Below are positions 4,735 to 5,660 of a stretch of DNA of 5,660 bases, in pieces. The translations under genes were made by a program, and so were the position numbers. The notes below the pieces were generated by a model. The model saw nothing but the letters and a program-made list of their open reading frames with translations, was not told the origin of the DNA and searched no databases. This stretch comes from Microcaldota archaeon (GTDB lineage Archaea; Micrarchaeota; Micrarchaeia; Anstonellales; Anstonellaceae), in NCBI GenBank assembly GCA_026396355.1, contig JAPLWY010000047.1:1-5660 (forward strand), given 5' to 3'. How positions within the stretch are numbered: position 1 is the first letter of the stretch; every line of letters starts with the position of its first letter.

Positions 4735-5660
4735 GCAGCTTGTGGCTGTTCCTGCGCTTGCGGTTCCAGTCCCTACGCCAATCTTGCCCACGCCTGCCTG
4801 CTCATCAGCAGTTGAGAGCGTGACATTGCATTCAGCAGGCTGGACCTTGAAGCCAGAGCACACGATGTTCTTCAGGTTGTTGGCGGTTCTTGGCCATACG
4901 TCCACCTGAGCACCGTTCAAGACAAAGGTTGGCGAGCCCTGCACTCCGTAGAGGGTATTGAGCTCGTTTTGCACCGGGTATTGCGGGTAATAGCCCGAAA
5001 GCCAGGTGCTCTTGTCATCGAACAATCCAGTGATATTGTACTGCTTGTCAAGCGCAGCCACACAGGACGCTGTTTTGTTCACATCAATTCCTGTCGTTGC
5101 CACGCATCCCTTGTAATCGCCGGCTTCAACTGCGCAGCGCAGGTATGCAGTGAACTTTGGCTTGTCGTTCTTCTGTATGCAATCCATGTATTCGTTGCCC
5201 TCTATCTCCTTATAGCCGTGCATTGCATAGGAAACGAAATTCACCTGCAAGTCAGACTTGTTCCCTAGAAGCTCGATTACCGGGACATAGGCTTTCAAAA
5301 ATTGCAAGCCATAAGGGCAGAATGCCATCACAAACCCGTTTCCGACCGGCTTGTCCAGCTTCTTGACATCTACCGGCTTCGTAGCCGCTGGCGTGGTGGC
5401 GCTTGGGGTTTGCTTGGCTATTGTTTCATTGGTCCTGAATGCCTGCCCGACCACTATGGTTTTTCCGTCAGGCGAGGCGTACAGCGGAACAGTCTGCATG
5501 ATTGTACCGTTCTGTCTGATGTTGATTGTCACTTCGTCAAGATAATTGTCATATGGCGCGACCTTGGTTATCTCAGCCGTAATTCCCTGCCCCTGGGTGA
5601 GCAGGTTTTCATTCACGAATTTCTCAATTTTTGCCTTGAGGGCAGAATCAGTGGCAAGCT
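4729..5660 (-). CDS. Thioredoxin-fold protein of the CPYG (DsbA/GILT-like) type, N-terminus outside the window
   Basis: The frame is open to the right edge, with 14 more in-frame codons before the GTG at 5616, so the true start and any signal peptide or membrane anchor lie outside. Numbering from that GTG, residues 1-60 form a small beta-rich domain (ITAEITKV...VPLYASPDGKTI) of the kind found before archaeal exported thioredoxins. A Thr/Pro-rich linker follows (62-83). The thioredoxin-like domain starts near 94. Its active site is C100-P-Y-G103, so the second cysteine of CxxC is absent, and the cis-proline loop is GSPTF (227-231, P229). A Cys-rich helical insert (C146, C161, C171, C185) and a C-terminal pair (C253, C263) suggest structural disulfides. 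Six sequons fit export. The tail (276-295) is Gly/Thr/Ala-rich and ends in SCG. It is co-transcribed with the WCPHC thioredoxin. It may be a monothiol reductase or isomerase, or a substrate-binding chaperone. Confidence 0.88.
   Translation of the reverse strand, partial: LATDSALKAKIEKFVNENLLTQGQGITAEITKVAPYDNYLDEVTINIRQNGTIMQTVPLYASPDGKTIVVGQAFRTNETIAKQTPSATTPAATKPVDVKKLDKPVGNGFVMAFCPYGLQFLKAYVPVIELLGNKSDLQVNFVSYAMHGYKEIEGNEYMDCIQKNDKPKFTAYLRCAVEAGDYKGCVATTGIDVNKTASCVAALDKQYNITGLFDDKSTWLSGYYPQYPVQNELNTLYGVQGSPTFVLNGAQVDVWPRTANNLKNIVCSGFKVQPAECNVTLSTADEQAGVGKIGVGTGTASAGTATSCG

Noticed and set aside
1..5660. CRISPR array, insertion sequence or defence/toxin system
   Set aside because: There are no regularly spaced repeats, no transposase or terminal repeats, and no nuclease or toxin-antitoxin signatures; all sizeable genes are accounted for.

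Overview
The window looks archaeal, most likely a DPANN-type lineage with a compact genome such as Micrarchaeota or Diapherotrites. The lineage is inferred from gene style only; there is no marker gene here. Three things support archaea: TATA-like boxes about 26-27 nt upstream of two ATGs with almost no 5' leader, GGTGA-type ribosome binding sites, and exported proteins with many N-X-S/T sequons. The coding sequence is dense and of moderate GC, and one 100-base stretch is strikingly AT-rich (16 G/C).

Layout. (1) 1-478, minus strand: the N-terminal part of a homocitrate/isopropylmalate synthase-family enzyme that runs off the left edge. (2) 479-762: a divergent intergenic region holding the AT-rich island, a short palindrome, a GC-rich foldable element and promoter signals for both sides. 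(3) 763-3387, plus strand: a two-gene surface-protein operon. The first gene encodes a 644-aa protein with a signal peptide, a six-blade NHL propeller, degenerate helical repeats and a C-terminal membrane anchor. The second encodes a 226-aa Ser/Ala-rich protein with a membrane segment at each end. (4) 3384-4157, minus strand: an inositol monophosphatase-family enzyme that overlaps the preceding plus-strand gene tail-to-tail by 4 nt. (5) 4191-5660, minus strand: two exported thioredoxin-fold genes in tandem. The upstream one is a CPYG (single active-site Cys) protein that runs off the right edge; the downstream one is a membrane-anchored WCPHC thioredoxin.

How the genes fit together. The two thioredoxin-fold genes are probably translationally coupled and form an extracytoplasmic thiol-redox pair. 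The propeller protein and its small partner probably form a cell-surface module. The phosphatase and the synthase-family gene are cytoplasmic metabolic genes with their own promoters. I see no mobile element, CRISPR array, tRNA, rRNA or defence system. The least explained parts are the 479-762 intergenic region and the propeller-plus-helical-repeat surface protein.
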